From positions 1-43,662 of the forward strand of contig JAQBNO010000115.1 of assembly GCA_028288485.1 (NCBI GenBank): a DNA stretch of 43,662 bases. Direction: 5' to 3'. Shown in pieces: positions 27,323-35,475 of the stretch. A program made the position numbers and the translations under genes. The stretch is from Segetibacter sp. (GTDB lineage Bacteria > Bacteroidota > Bacteroidia > Chitinophagales > Chitinophagaceae). The notes beneath the pieces were generated by a model that was not told the DNA's origin, did no database searches, and worked only from the letters and a program-made list of their open reading frames with translations. The stretch's first letter is position 1. Every line of letters begins with the position of its first letter.

Positions 27323-28269
27323 TGTTGTTTAAATACTTTTTTTTCAATCAGGAATTCCCGCAGTAGGTGGTAAACCAGTCGCGGCAGTAAATAGGAATCT
27401 ATCCTTGCTGCTTCTTTAAAAATCTGCTTGTTTGTTGACCTGTCATAACTTGATCTTACCAAATTTTTACTCCATGTACTCCCTAAAAATTTAAGTTTTT
27501 TTCTAAAAGAAATTTCTTTGCTGCAGTTCTTTTCATTATTAAAATAACGAAGGCATCTATAACCCTCAATCAACCGAACGCCTTCTCTAACCATCTTGCC
27601 TGATGTATTACTCGCATGAAGGCGGAAATAATTTAAATTTTTAGAACTGTATGCTACATCCCCATTCCATAACATCTCACACCAAAGAACATCGTCGCCA
27701 ACAAAACGATATCCTAAAAAGGCTGAACTAATTTTATTGAAAACAGCTTTCCGAAATAAAACAGCGCTGGCATTAAAAATGCCATGACTAAAAATTCCAA
27801 ATTCATTAAATTCGTCAATTCCATTGTTGCTAAAATCCTGCTTCCATCTGTCGCCTAACCAATTAGAGCAGGAAAATAGTACCTTACTATTTTCATCTAC
27901 CCGCCACGATTGGCAATAACTGATACCAATCTTATCATTATCATCCAGAACTTTCACCAGAGTTTCTAAGAATGATTCATCTGCAAAATCATCGCTTTCT
28001 GCAATCCATATATACTCACCTGTAGATAATGAAATACCCTTGCTCCATTGTTTGTAGGGAGAGCCGGAATTCTCTGTATTAATAACAATTCGACTAACCT
28101 TACTATGCTCACTATACTTTTTTAATATCTCTCTGCTATTATCTTTCGAACAATCATCAAGCAAAATAACTTCATAGTCCTCGTATGTCTGGTTGAAAAT
28201 CGTTCTAAGTCGTTCTTCAAGATATTTTCCATGATTGTAATTAGGAACTATTACTGAAACTTTTGGCAC
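27304..28269 (-). CDS. Glycosyltransferase family 2
   Basis: 321 aa. SVIVPNYNHGKYLEERL, LDDCSKDNS (37-45) and AESDDF (90-95) define the GT-A donor site; VGDDVLWCEML is the acceptor-side acidic patch. GTG start (28269) immediately before PKVSVIVPNYNH. Overlaps the GT10 gene by 19 bp, so the two are probably translated together and act on the same glycan. A 218-bp gap with no visible feature separates it from the gene upstream. Confidence 0.92.
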   Translation of the reverse strand: MPKVSVIVPNYNHGKYLEERLRTIFNQTYEDYEVILLDDCSKDNSREILKKYSEHSKVSRIVINTENSGSPYKQWSKGISLSTGEYIWIAESDDFADESFLETLVKVLDDNDKIGISYCQSWRVDENSKVLFSCSNWLGDRWKQDFSNNGIDEFNEFGIFSHGIFNASAVLFRKAVFNKISSAFLGYRFVGDDVLWCEMLWNGDVAYSSKNLNYFRLHASNTSGKMVREGVRLIEGYRCLRYFNNEKNCSKEISFRKKLKFLGSTWSKNLVRSSYDRSTNKQIFKEAARIDSYLLPRLVYHLLREFLIEKKVFKQQWAQKK

Positions 28270-28487
28270 AATTAATTGCTTTGATATATATTTTAAAAAT
28301 CAGAATTAGGATATGGCAAAAGCAGAATACACAACATATCGACACCCCGATATTTATTTCTCTAGCCAGTACTGCTGAAATTTTTTAACGCTTAAAGTTC
28401 CGGGTGTTATAGTTACAATGTGCAAAAGGCGGTCTTCATATGGAGTTCACCTTTTTTACCCGTACTTGAACTCCAATTAGGGTTGCT

Positions 28488-29633
28488 TTATTGCCCGCCA
28501 TTATTACTATTTACCATATTTAAAAACTCATCCACTCGGTTACTCCATGAGCTTTTTTCCAGGAAAGCTGCTACATCACCTTTATTAACTTTAAATTTTT
28601 TCGTACTGTATTCTTCAATTGCGGCTTCAATTTGTTCAACCGTAAGAGCCACCGTTATCAAATCCTCAAAGTCCTCCTGTATAAACGAATGAAAGGGCGT
28701 GGAGATGACCGGTATTTCGGCCGCCAGGTATTCGTACAATTTCATGCTATCGACATCGAGCGCCGGGTGAGGCAGGTATAAATTAATACCAATATCGAAC
28801 GAAGCCATGATAGCAGGAATTTCAGATGATTTCTTTTCACCAAGAAAAGTAACATTCGGAGCAACAAGTTGGCCTGCTTCTTTTGAACGATATGGCTTAC
28901 CTACAATAAGAAACGTCCAGTTTGGATTTCGCCTGATCAATTCGCCGAAAAGATTATAATCTATCCATTTACTTAAAGTTCCACAATAGCCGATAGTGAT
29001 TTGCTTGTCAGCCGTTCTCTCCGCTGATGGTGAGTTTACAAATCGTTTTGCTTCAACACCGTTTCTTAACCTCACACTCTTACTGAAACCATTTCCGTCG
29101 AACCAGCTTAACATTGAGCGAACGGAAGATAAAAGGATATCGGAGTGCTCCGCAATGTCTAATAATAAAGCTTTACGAATTGCTTTCTGATCCTCCGCAA
29201 TATTAGGATCATCAATAATATTGTGGTCAGAGTCAAAAACTCTGGTCCCTTTCATTGCAACATCTCTTGAAATCAAATAGGCACCGGGCCAGTAAGACCA
29301 AATAAGGGTATCTTTTGAAGAAGGTGAATGATTTGTAAGGGTAGAAATTAATCTTGCGTTCAATTTCTTTTCAAATGCCTGAAGACCTAATCTTTTTGTT
29401 AACGCACCCGGCAGTAATGAAAAGAAAAGAATATCACTTACTTTATCATTATTTTTAGATCTTGAGAAGAACCATTTTATCCATTTTGCCCGGGTAGTTT
29501 TCCTTATTACAAATACCCGTTTCACCTGCCTTGATTCAGACAAAGCTTTCAAAATACAGGTATTTCTTCTCCTGAAACCGAACTTTTTTAAGTCCTCCCA
29601 CGTCTTGTCGGCCCCAAAATAGTATACAGTCAC
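28488..29633 (-). CDS. GT-B glycosyltransferase (GT4/TuaH-like)
   Basis: 381 aa. The donor domain has IGYCGTLSKWIDYNLFGELI, then VTFLGEKKSSEIPAIMASFD, and the sugar-nucleotide motif DVDSMKLYEYLAAEIPVIST, which replaces the usual EX7E helix and resembles TuaH/WcaI-type transferases. Starts with GTG at 29633, sharing its G with the TAG stop of the upstream GT2 gene (TAGTG), so coupled translation is likely. Last gene of the wzm-wzt-acyltransferase-GT2 group. Sugar specificity unknown. Confidence 0.85.
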   Translation of the reverse strand: MTVYYFGADKTWEDLKKFGFRRRNTCILKALSESRQVKRVFVIRKTTRAKWIKWFFSRSKNNDKVSDILFFSLLPGALTKRLGLQAFEKKLNARLISTLTNHSPSSKDTLIWSYWPGAYLISRDVAMKGTRVFDSDHNIIDDPNIAEDQKAIRKALLLDIAEHSDILLSSVRSMLSWFDGNGFSKSVRLRNGVEAKRFVNSPSAERTADKQITIGYCGTLSKWIDYNLFGELIRRNPNWTFLIVGKPYRSKEAGQLVAPNVTFLGEKKSSEIPAIMASFDIGINLYLPHPALDVDSMKLYEYLAAEIPVISTPFHSFIQEDFEDLITVALTVEQIEAAIEEYSTKKFKVNKGDVAAFLEKSSWSNRVDEFLNMVNSNNGGQ

Positions 29634-30643
29634 TATCTAAACAAGCTTTTTAGTTTTACACCCGTTTGTACCGTTTTTTCCCCTAGAAGTGGGAATAGAA
29701 TAGCCCTCCAGGTACTTTTAATTTTCCAGCCGTCTTTGAGAGAAAGAAGTATTATTTCTTTCACCGCTGCCCAATCTTTTGCGTTTATATGCAAAGCATA
29801 ATTAAAGTTAAGAAGATCCGATCGGAACTCCCGACCCGGTCGTCTAGTTGGAATTACATTATCCGGGGCGGCCGGTTCTACTATTGAACCGCCGTTTTGC
29901 AGGTCATCCTTCTTGCCTTCTGCTCTTTGGTTAAAATATTGAAAGGCCAGGTCTTTGTAAAATTTATTCTTCCAGCCATATTTTTGAGTCGCGGAAGCCT
30001 TACTTAACCTGACAAAATAATTGCAGTCGTTTAGCACAGCCGCTTTGTGATTATGCAGCAATCTTAGCCACAAATCAACATCTTCAGCGGTTTTAAATTC
30101 TGTACGATAACCGTTTACATTTTTAAGATCCTCAGTTTTAATTAAAACAGTAGCGTGTGTTATGGGGCTGAAAGGATTAAAGTGTTCCCGCTTAACCTCC
30201 ACGTACTTATTATCCTGGAAGTAAGCGTTTTTTGGCTGCCGGAACTTCCATGAGACGTTACCACTTTCAGTCATAAAAGCAACCTGTGTTGCGCATAAAC
30301 AATATTCTTTGTTTTGTTCGAGGAACGCCACCTGTTTCTCCAATTTATCCGGAAGACAAATATCATCTGCATCATGTCGCCAAATGTATTTGCCAGATGC
30401 TAAGGGTATACCATTGTTTAATGTTTTGGCCACGCCAACATTATTCTGGCTGTAATATTTTATTCGTGGATCAGAATAAGAATTAATTATTTTTTCAGAT
30501 CGGTCTGTAGAACCATCGTTAATTAAAATAAATTCGAAATTTGCATATGTTTGATTAAGTATTCCATCAATTGCTGGTATCAAAAACTCTTCAGCATTAT
30601 AAACAGGCATTAAAACAGTAACGAGAGGCGTTTGTGCTTTCAT
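29633..30643 (-). CDS. Glycosyltransferase family 2
   Basis: 336 aa. VTVLMPVYNAEEFL, INDGSTDRS (41-49) and RHDADD (89-94) mark the GT-A nucleotide and metal sites, and FKTAEDVDLWLRLL carries the ED acceptor motif. ATG at 30643, only 2 nt after the acyltransferase-3 stop. The C-terminal ~90 residues (from KKDDLQNGG) are a helical, Pro-containing extension also seen in other capsule GT2 enzymes. Confidence 0.93.
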   Translation of the reverse strand: MKAQTPLVTVLMPVYNAEEFLIPAIDGILNQTYANFEFILINDGSTDRSEKIINSYSDPRIKYYSQNNVGVAKTLNNGIPLASGKYIWRHDADDICLPDKLEKQVAFLEQNKEYCLCATQVAFMTESGNVSWKFRQPKNAYFQDNKYVEVKREHFNPFSPITHATVLIKTEDLKNVNGYRTEFKTAEDVDLWLRLLHNHKAAVLNDCNYFVRLSKASATQKYGWKNKFYKDLAFQYFNQRAEGKKDDLQNGGSIVEPAAPDNVIPTRRPGREFRSDLLNFNYALHINAKDWAAVKEIILLSLKDGWKIKSTWRAILFPLLGEKTVQTGVKLKSLFR

Positions 30644-30645
30644 CT

Positions 30646-31749
30646 TTATTTATACGCAAATTTTTCTTTTAATTTATTTAAAGGCTTTTCAATGAAAAAG
30701 TACGAGATACTCGAGATAATTACAAGGTATACTATCCAAATTACCGAACGAAGTGTCTGCGGAAAGTCGTTAACTGAACTAAATAGCGAAAAATGCGGCG
30801 CTACTTTCATCAATGTAAAATCAAGAATAGCAAGGATGAAAGGAAAGGGCCCATGATATAAATAAAGACCGTAGCTAATCTTTCCTAAATATATTACTAC
30901 AGAGTTGGTAACTAATTTTTCTGTGATACCCTTAAATGACTTAACCAGTCGGTAAATAAATAATATTGCAAAAAATGAAAACAAGGTTGGGAAAAGAGTA
31001 TAATAAAAATAATTATCCCTGAACATAACACTGACTAAACCGGCAATAAAAACTGTTGCAAAAAGAGCATTATTGTTCAAAAATTTTATTTCACGTTCGT
31101 ATTTCGCCTTGTGTTGCAAAATATACGCTAACAGTCCCCCAAATGCAAAACAATCAATGCAGCAAGGCATCAGAACAATCATCGAAATATGTGGTTCCGG
31201 AGCACTGGTCATGGTATTCCCGATGAGTACGGCAATCAGTCTTAAAACGGGAGCAGACAGAATACAACCAATAAAAAAATACATTAAACGTTTGGCCGGA
31301 ACAAGTAGAATTAAAAACGGCCATACTAAATAGAATTGCTCTTCTACGGCTAAAGACCATAAAGGCCCAATAATGCCGTCCCATTTTTGGTGGATAAAAG
31401 TGTAAATATTGGAAGCATATAAAGCGTACCAAATGGTTTTACCATCTAATCCTTTGAATGAAAAGAGGTATAGAAAAATCAGGGTAAGATAATAGATTGG
31501 GAAGATCCGAAGTGTGCGTCGGAAATAGAAAGTTTTTAATACTTTAGCGTTAGTAGTAGTACCGTTTTCGACCTCCTGCTTATTTTTCAATAAAATATTA
31601 GTGATTAAAAAACCGCTAAGCGCAAAAAATAAAAGGACACCCTGTAACCCCAAATAAAAGGTTTTTACGAACTCAAAAGAAAACCAATGTTGCAAAAGAA
31701 CCATAGTTACTGCTACAAATCGAAGCGCATCTAATTGCCGGTAATACAC
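30646..31749 (-). CDS. Acyltransferase family 3 membrane protein
   Basis: 367 aa, about ten hydrophobic segments. The N-terminal motif LDALRFVAVTMVLLQHW carries the Arg...His pair that defines the acyltransferase-3 family (OafA/NodX-like), and SLAVEEQFYLVWPFLIL is the second signature. Such proteins transfer acetyl or other acyl groups to surface sugars on the periplasmic side. GTG start at 31749 (YYRQLDALRF follows). It is 9 nt after the Wzt stop, in the exporter operon, so it probably decorates the glycan that Wzm/Wzt export. Confidence 0.93.
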   Translation of the reverse strand: MYYRQLDALRFVAVTMVLLQHWFSFEFVKTFYLGLQGVLLFFALSGFLITNILLKNKQEVENGTTTNAKVLKTFYFRRTLRIFPIYYLTLIFLYLFSFKGLDGKTIWYALYASNIYTFIHQKWDGIIGPLWSLAVEEQFYLVWPFLILLVPAKRLMYFFIGCILSAPVLRLIAVLIGNTMTSAPEPHISMIVLMPCCIDCFAFGGLLAYILQHKAKYEREIKFLNNNALFATVFIAGLVSVMFRDNYFYYTLFPTLFSFFAILFIYRLVKSFKGITEKLVTNSVVIYLGKISYGLYLYHGPFPFILAILDFTLMKVAPHFSLFSSVNDFPQTLRSVIWIVYLVIISSISYFFIEKPLNKLKEKFAYK

Positions 31750-31758
31750 GAGTTAAAT

Positions 31759-32985
31759 TTATAAATGAAAGTTATAGTTCCAATCTACGATTGTGGAAAC
31801 AGGACCTGATGTATGTGCGTAAGTCTCCTTATCATACAATACCATATTTATGATCTCGAACGTTAATACATCTTTTAAACGTACAAAATCCGACTTTCCG
31901 TCTCCAAACCATACGGACAAACCATAGATGCCATTTAGTAATTTCGGTTGTTTTATTCTAACCTTAATTGTTCCTTTTTTTGACGGGAGCATTTTTTGAA
32001 CAGGCGGCTGGTATGTAGGATTAGTTCCAAAGATCGGATTGCCTAAAGAGTCGGAGATGACAAAGCCCAAGCAAGGGATATTCAAAGTAATATCAGAACT
32101 GTATTCGCATGAAATTTCCAATTCATCCTGAACCTGGTTAATAGACAGGTATTGTAAATAGGGATTGTCTGGCAAAACAACTTCATTGGCGTTGCCGTTA
32201 ATAGAGGTGTAAACTTCGATGATTTCCTTTGGTTTACCAATTTGTTTTAAACAGCCCTTATCCATTAATATAGCTTCGGTGCATAACCTTGACACTGCTG
32301 CCATGTTGTGACTTACGAAAAGTACCGTTCTTCCTTCGCCCTCGCTTACGTCTTTAATTTTACCTAAACATTTATTCTGAAATTCTGCATCCCCTACCGC
32401 CAAGACTTCATCCACTATCAATATTTCGGATTGAAGGTGGGCAGCTACAGCAAAAGCAAGGCGAACATACATTCCACTGCTGTAGCGTTTTACAGGCGTA
32501 TCTATATAGCGCTCAACTCCGGCAAATTCGACTATTTCCGCAAATTTCCTTTTTATCTCTTTTTTACGCATCCCGAGGATTGCGCCGTTCAAATAAATGT
32601 TTTCCTTACCCGTCAATTCGGGGTGGAAACCGGTTCCAACTTCGAGAAGGCTCGCAATTCTACCCTTTCCTGTTATCCTGCCTCTGGTGGGGGCAGTAAC
32701 CCGGCTAAGGATTTTTAGCAAGGTGCTTTTACCGGCTCCATTTCGTCCAATAACACCTACTGCTTCTCCCTGTTTAATTTCAAAGTCAATATCTTTCAAA
32801 CTCCAGACAATATCACTTGTTCCTTTGTTTGTTCTATCATTAGTTTGACCGATTTTTAAAAATGGATCCTCCTTGCCTCTTACCCTCGCAAACCATCTTT
32901 CCAAGTCGCGTGAAATTGTTCCCGTACCTATCTCTCCCAGCTGATACGCTTTTGATAATTTTTCGACCTTAATTGCTATTGACAT
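31759..32985 (-). CDS. wzt: Polysaccharide ABC exporter ATPase with C-terminal carbohydrate-binding domain (Wzt-like)
   Basis: 408 aa. Nucleotide-binding domain: Walker A GRNGAGKST (80-88), signature YSSGM (168-172), Walker B ILIVDE (188-193), H-loop His226. Residues ~265-408 form a beta-rich Wzt C-terminal domain, which in E. coli O8/O9a-type systems recognises the finished, capped polysaccharide before export. The longer than usual N-terminal strand insert (20-60) is common in this family. ATG at 32985, 74 nt after wzm. With wzm this is the inner-membrane export step of an ABC-dependent O-antigen or capsule. Confidence 0.95.
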   Translation of the reverse strand: MSIAIKVEKLSKAYQLGEIGTGTISRDLERWFARVRGKEDPFLKIGQTNDRTNKGTSDIVWSLKDIDFEIKQGEAVGVIGRNGAGKSTLLKILSRVTAPTRGRITGKGRIASLLEVGTGFHPELTGKENIYLNGAILGMRKKEIKRKFAEIVEFAGVERYIDTPVKRYSSGMYVRLAFAVAAHLQSEILIVDEVLAVGDAEFQNKCLGKIKDVSEGEGRTVLFVSHNMAAVSRLCTEAILMDKGCLKQIGKPKEIIEVYTSINGNANEVVLPDNPYLQYLSINQVQDELEISCEYSSDITLNIPCLGFVISDSLGNPIFGTNPTYQPPVQKMLPSKKGTIKVRIKQPKLLNGIYGLSVWFGDGKSDFVRLKDVLTFEIINMVLYDKETYAHTSGPVSTIVDWNYNFHL

Positions 32986-33059
32986 TGTGGTGTTTTGAAT
33001 AGATGATGCATAAAATGGATTAACCGTATTATCACGATTACGATTGTTAATTTTTCAGC

Positions 33060-33908
33060 CTACACGGTATCCACAAAATTCTTTTCTACTTTATTAAATA
33101 TGATTATTCCCCCAACAAGTAAAACAATAGTGGCAAGAGCTGAATAACCTATAGAACTCCAGGAAAAGCTTCCCCTTCCTAAAAATCCATATCGAAATGT
33201 TTCAATTAAAGAAGTCATGGGATTTAATTCGATCAACCATCTGTATTTTTCAGGTGCTGCAGATAAAGGAAAGATGACAGTAGTAGCATACATAAGTAAC
33301 TGAATGCCAAAAGTGATTAAAAAGGCAAGATCGCGGTATTTAGTCGTCATCGCCGAAATAATCATCCCCGCACCTAAACCAAGAGCAGCCATTAGTATTA
33401 CTACTAACGGAAATAAACTTATTGCCCAGGTAAAATGAAACTCGGCGCCCTTAACAGCATAAAAAATCATGACCCCTAAAAATAAAAGGAACTGCACACC
33501 AAACCGCACCAGATTACTAACAACAATACTTAAAGGCATAATCAGACGCGGAAAATAAACTTTACCGAAGATGCCGGCATTGTCTTTAAAAACGGTGGAG
33601 GTTTTGGTTAGGCAATCAGCAAAATAGTTCCAGGCGGTTATACCTGCCATATAAAAAAGAGGTTTTGGAAGCCCATCAGTTGATATACCTGCTAAATTTC
33701 CAAAAACAAAGGTGAACATAATGGTAGTAAGCAGTGGCTGAATAAAAAACCAAATTGGCCCAAGTATAGTTTGTTTATAAAATGAAACAAAATCGCGACG
33801 AACCAATAACAAAAGCAGGTCCCTGTATTCCCAGGTATCTTTTAGTTTCAAATCTAATAAACCGCTTTTCGGTTTAATTTCCCATAGATGTTCTGAATTC
33901 TCGCTCAT
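33060..33908 (-). CDS. wzm: Polysaccharide ABC exporter permease (Wzm-like)
   Basis: 282 aa, ABC2 membrane type. The cytoplasmic N-terminus LWEIKPKSG..LKDTWEYRDLLLLLVRRD leads into FYKQTILGPIWFFIQPL, a signature of O-antigen/teichoic-acid export permeases, followed by about six transmembrane helices. Partner ATPase is the next gene. ATG at 33908; preceded by a 401-bp gap with one antisense copy of the 42-nt element, which probably separates this operon from the wzc-side genes. Confidence 0.94.
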   Translation of the reverse strand: MSENSEHLWEIKPKSGLLDLKLKDTWEYRDLLLLLVRRDFVSFYKQTILGPIWFFIQPLLTTIMFTFVFGNLAGISTDGLPKPLFYMAGITAWNYFADCLTKTSTVFKDNAGIFGKVYFPRLIMPLSIVVSNLVRFGVQFLLFLGVMIFYAVKGAEFHFTWAISLFPLVVILMAALGLGAGMIISAMTTKYRDLAFLITFGIQLLMYATTVIFPLSAAPEKYRWLIELNPMTSLIETFRYGFLGRGSFSWSSIGYSALATIVLLVGGIIIFNKVEKNFVDTV

Positions 33909-34309
33909 TATGTTGGTTTACTTCCTTATTTATCGAGTTAGGTAATTAATGGGCAATAGTGGATTGCGTATAATAAGTGCTGAAAAAATTGCTATTGTAC
34001 AAGTGAGTGACACAACGATGTTGAAAAGAGTAACCCAGCTTGTAACAAAAAGCATTTTTATTTTTGATTTCTTATTAAACGGAGAACGTAATCAATTATT
34101 TCATTTTGGGAATACTAATTTCCGAGATTGGGAAACTGGATAAAATAAGGCGGGATCCTGGACACAATAAGGTTTATCGTTATCCAATTATTTCTTTATA
34201 AGACTGACAAGAGTAGATGTTTGAGCAAGGGCTTAACAAGCCGAAGTGCTATAACAGGAAGATACACAAGCGATTCGCCGGCGTAGGAGTTAAAGTGATA
34301 ATAGTGTAA
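33909..34309. other. Intergenic region upstream of wzm
   Basis: 401 bp between the upstream GT4 stop and the wzm start. It carries the 42-nt element (33979-34020, plus strand). The plus-strand frame of 64 codons spanning it is not a gene. No convincing terminator is visible; the wzm promoter is expected here but I cannot place it. Confidence 0.5.
33979..34020 (+). repeat. Dispersed 42-nt intergenic element (copy 3 of 4)
   Basis: GCTGA (33979-33983), 13 variable bases, then the 24-base conserved block (33997-34020) identical to copies 1 and 4. Plus-strand orientation, i.e. antisense to wzm and the GT4. An ACAAAAA run follows about 24 nt downstream. Confidence 0.85.
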
Positions 34310-35437
34310 TTACAATACTTCCAGGACCTCACGGAGTCTTTTTTTGTACGTGTCGAAACCGAAAGCATCAATTACCTTTTGCTGCAGTTCATGTTTTGTG
34401 CTTGCAGGTAATCGGTCTTCTTTTACAAGTAAAGATTTTTGTAGCGCATTCAATATTTCTGCTTCGCTGTCGGGATTTACAAGCAATCCTAACGCGCCGT
34501 TTTGCAGAGCGTCGACACTTCCGTCTTTGTTACCGGCAATCACAGGTAAACCGCACGCCATGGCCTCGATAAAAACAATTCCAAAACCTTCCTTCTGGCT
34601 TGGCAGGATAAATACGTCGGCGAGGAGGTAGTGATCTGTTATTTCTTCATCTTTTATAAAACCTGTAAGTATAACATTAGTGGCGAGCTGGTTTTCCTCT
34701 ATTAAATTGTTTAGGCGCAATTTTTCTTTTGGGTCGGGCTTCCCTGCCAGGATATATTTTGCAGATGAAAACCTTTCTCTTAATGAAGCGAAAACATTGA
34801 TTATGTGATCGTAACCTTTGTTTTTTTCGGTAGACGCGAGACGGGTAAGTGTAAGAACAACCGGGTCGTTTTCCTTAAGCGAATACCTCTCTAACAAATA
34901 CTTAGGCTTTTCAAATGCCGGCGGGAAGATAAAATAAGGATCGAGGGTGTTGTGAAAGACTGATATTTTGTTTGCGTCAATATTGTGAACCTCGACTATT
35001 CGCTGTTTTGTAAAAGCACTTACTGCTAATATTTTATCGGCCTGCTGCAGACCTTTCTTCTTGAAACCTTTTAATTCACCCCAGACTTCGATGCCGTGAG
35101 CTACAAGGATAATTTGCCTGGAAGGAAACAATTTCTTTACGATGTACGCGGCAAAACTTAGGTTGATGTGTGAAAGGATCAGCGTGTCGAACGTAAATGC
35201 AGACTTAATAACATCAATTACGAAACGGACGCGGTTGCCCTGAAAGCCTTTATAACGGTTGTTGGCAAAATAACGTTCGTCTGCTTCAACGTCGTAGGCA
35301 GATGTTGCATAAGCTTTAATTTTACCTTCTTTATCAAGGTCTGACATCGCTTTAAGAAAAGCGCGATTGAATTTTTCGATTCCACCTGTAAGAGAAAATG
35401 CATTCAGCGTTAAAAATAATACTCTTTTTACAGGCAT
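34310..35437 (-). CDS. Glycosyltransferase family 4
   Basis: 375 aa. N-terminus KRVLFLTLNAFSLTGGIEKFN has the GGIEKFN acceptor loop; donor domain has TRLASTEKNKGYDHIINVF and the EX7E motif KEGFGIVFIEAMACG (~283-297), then LPVIAGNKDGSVDAL. ATG at 35437, 38 nt after wzc, so it belongs to the opx-wzc operon. As the GT nearest the initiating transferase and export genes it may add an early sugar, but this is positional inference. Confidence 0.94.
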   Translation of the reverse strand: MPVKRVLFLTLNAFSLTGGIEKFNRAFLKAMSDLDKEGKIKAYATSAYDVEADERYFANNRYKGFQGNRVRFVIDVIKSAFTFDTLILSHINLSFAAYIVKKLFPSRQIILVAHGIEVWGELKGFKKKGLQQADKILAVSAFTKQRIVEVHNIDANKISVFHNTLDPYFIFPPAFEKPKYLLERYSLKENDPVVLTLTRLASTEKNKGYDHIINVFASLRERFSSAKYILAGKPDPKEKLRLNNLIEENQLATNVILTGFIKDEEITDHYLLADVFILPSQKEGFGIVFIEAMACGLPVIAGNKDGSVDALQNGALGLLVNPDSEAEILNALQKSLLVKEDRLPASTKHELQQKVIDAFGFDTYKKRLREVLEVL

Positions 35438-35475
35438 TACGTGTACTTGATTGTGCTTTAAAATACTTTATTAAC

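Noticed and set aside
33949-34143. 64-codon plus-strand frame upstream of wzm
   Set aside because: It spans the 42-nt element, and the other three copies do not preserve this frame (they hit stop codons soon after the ATG in the block).
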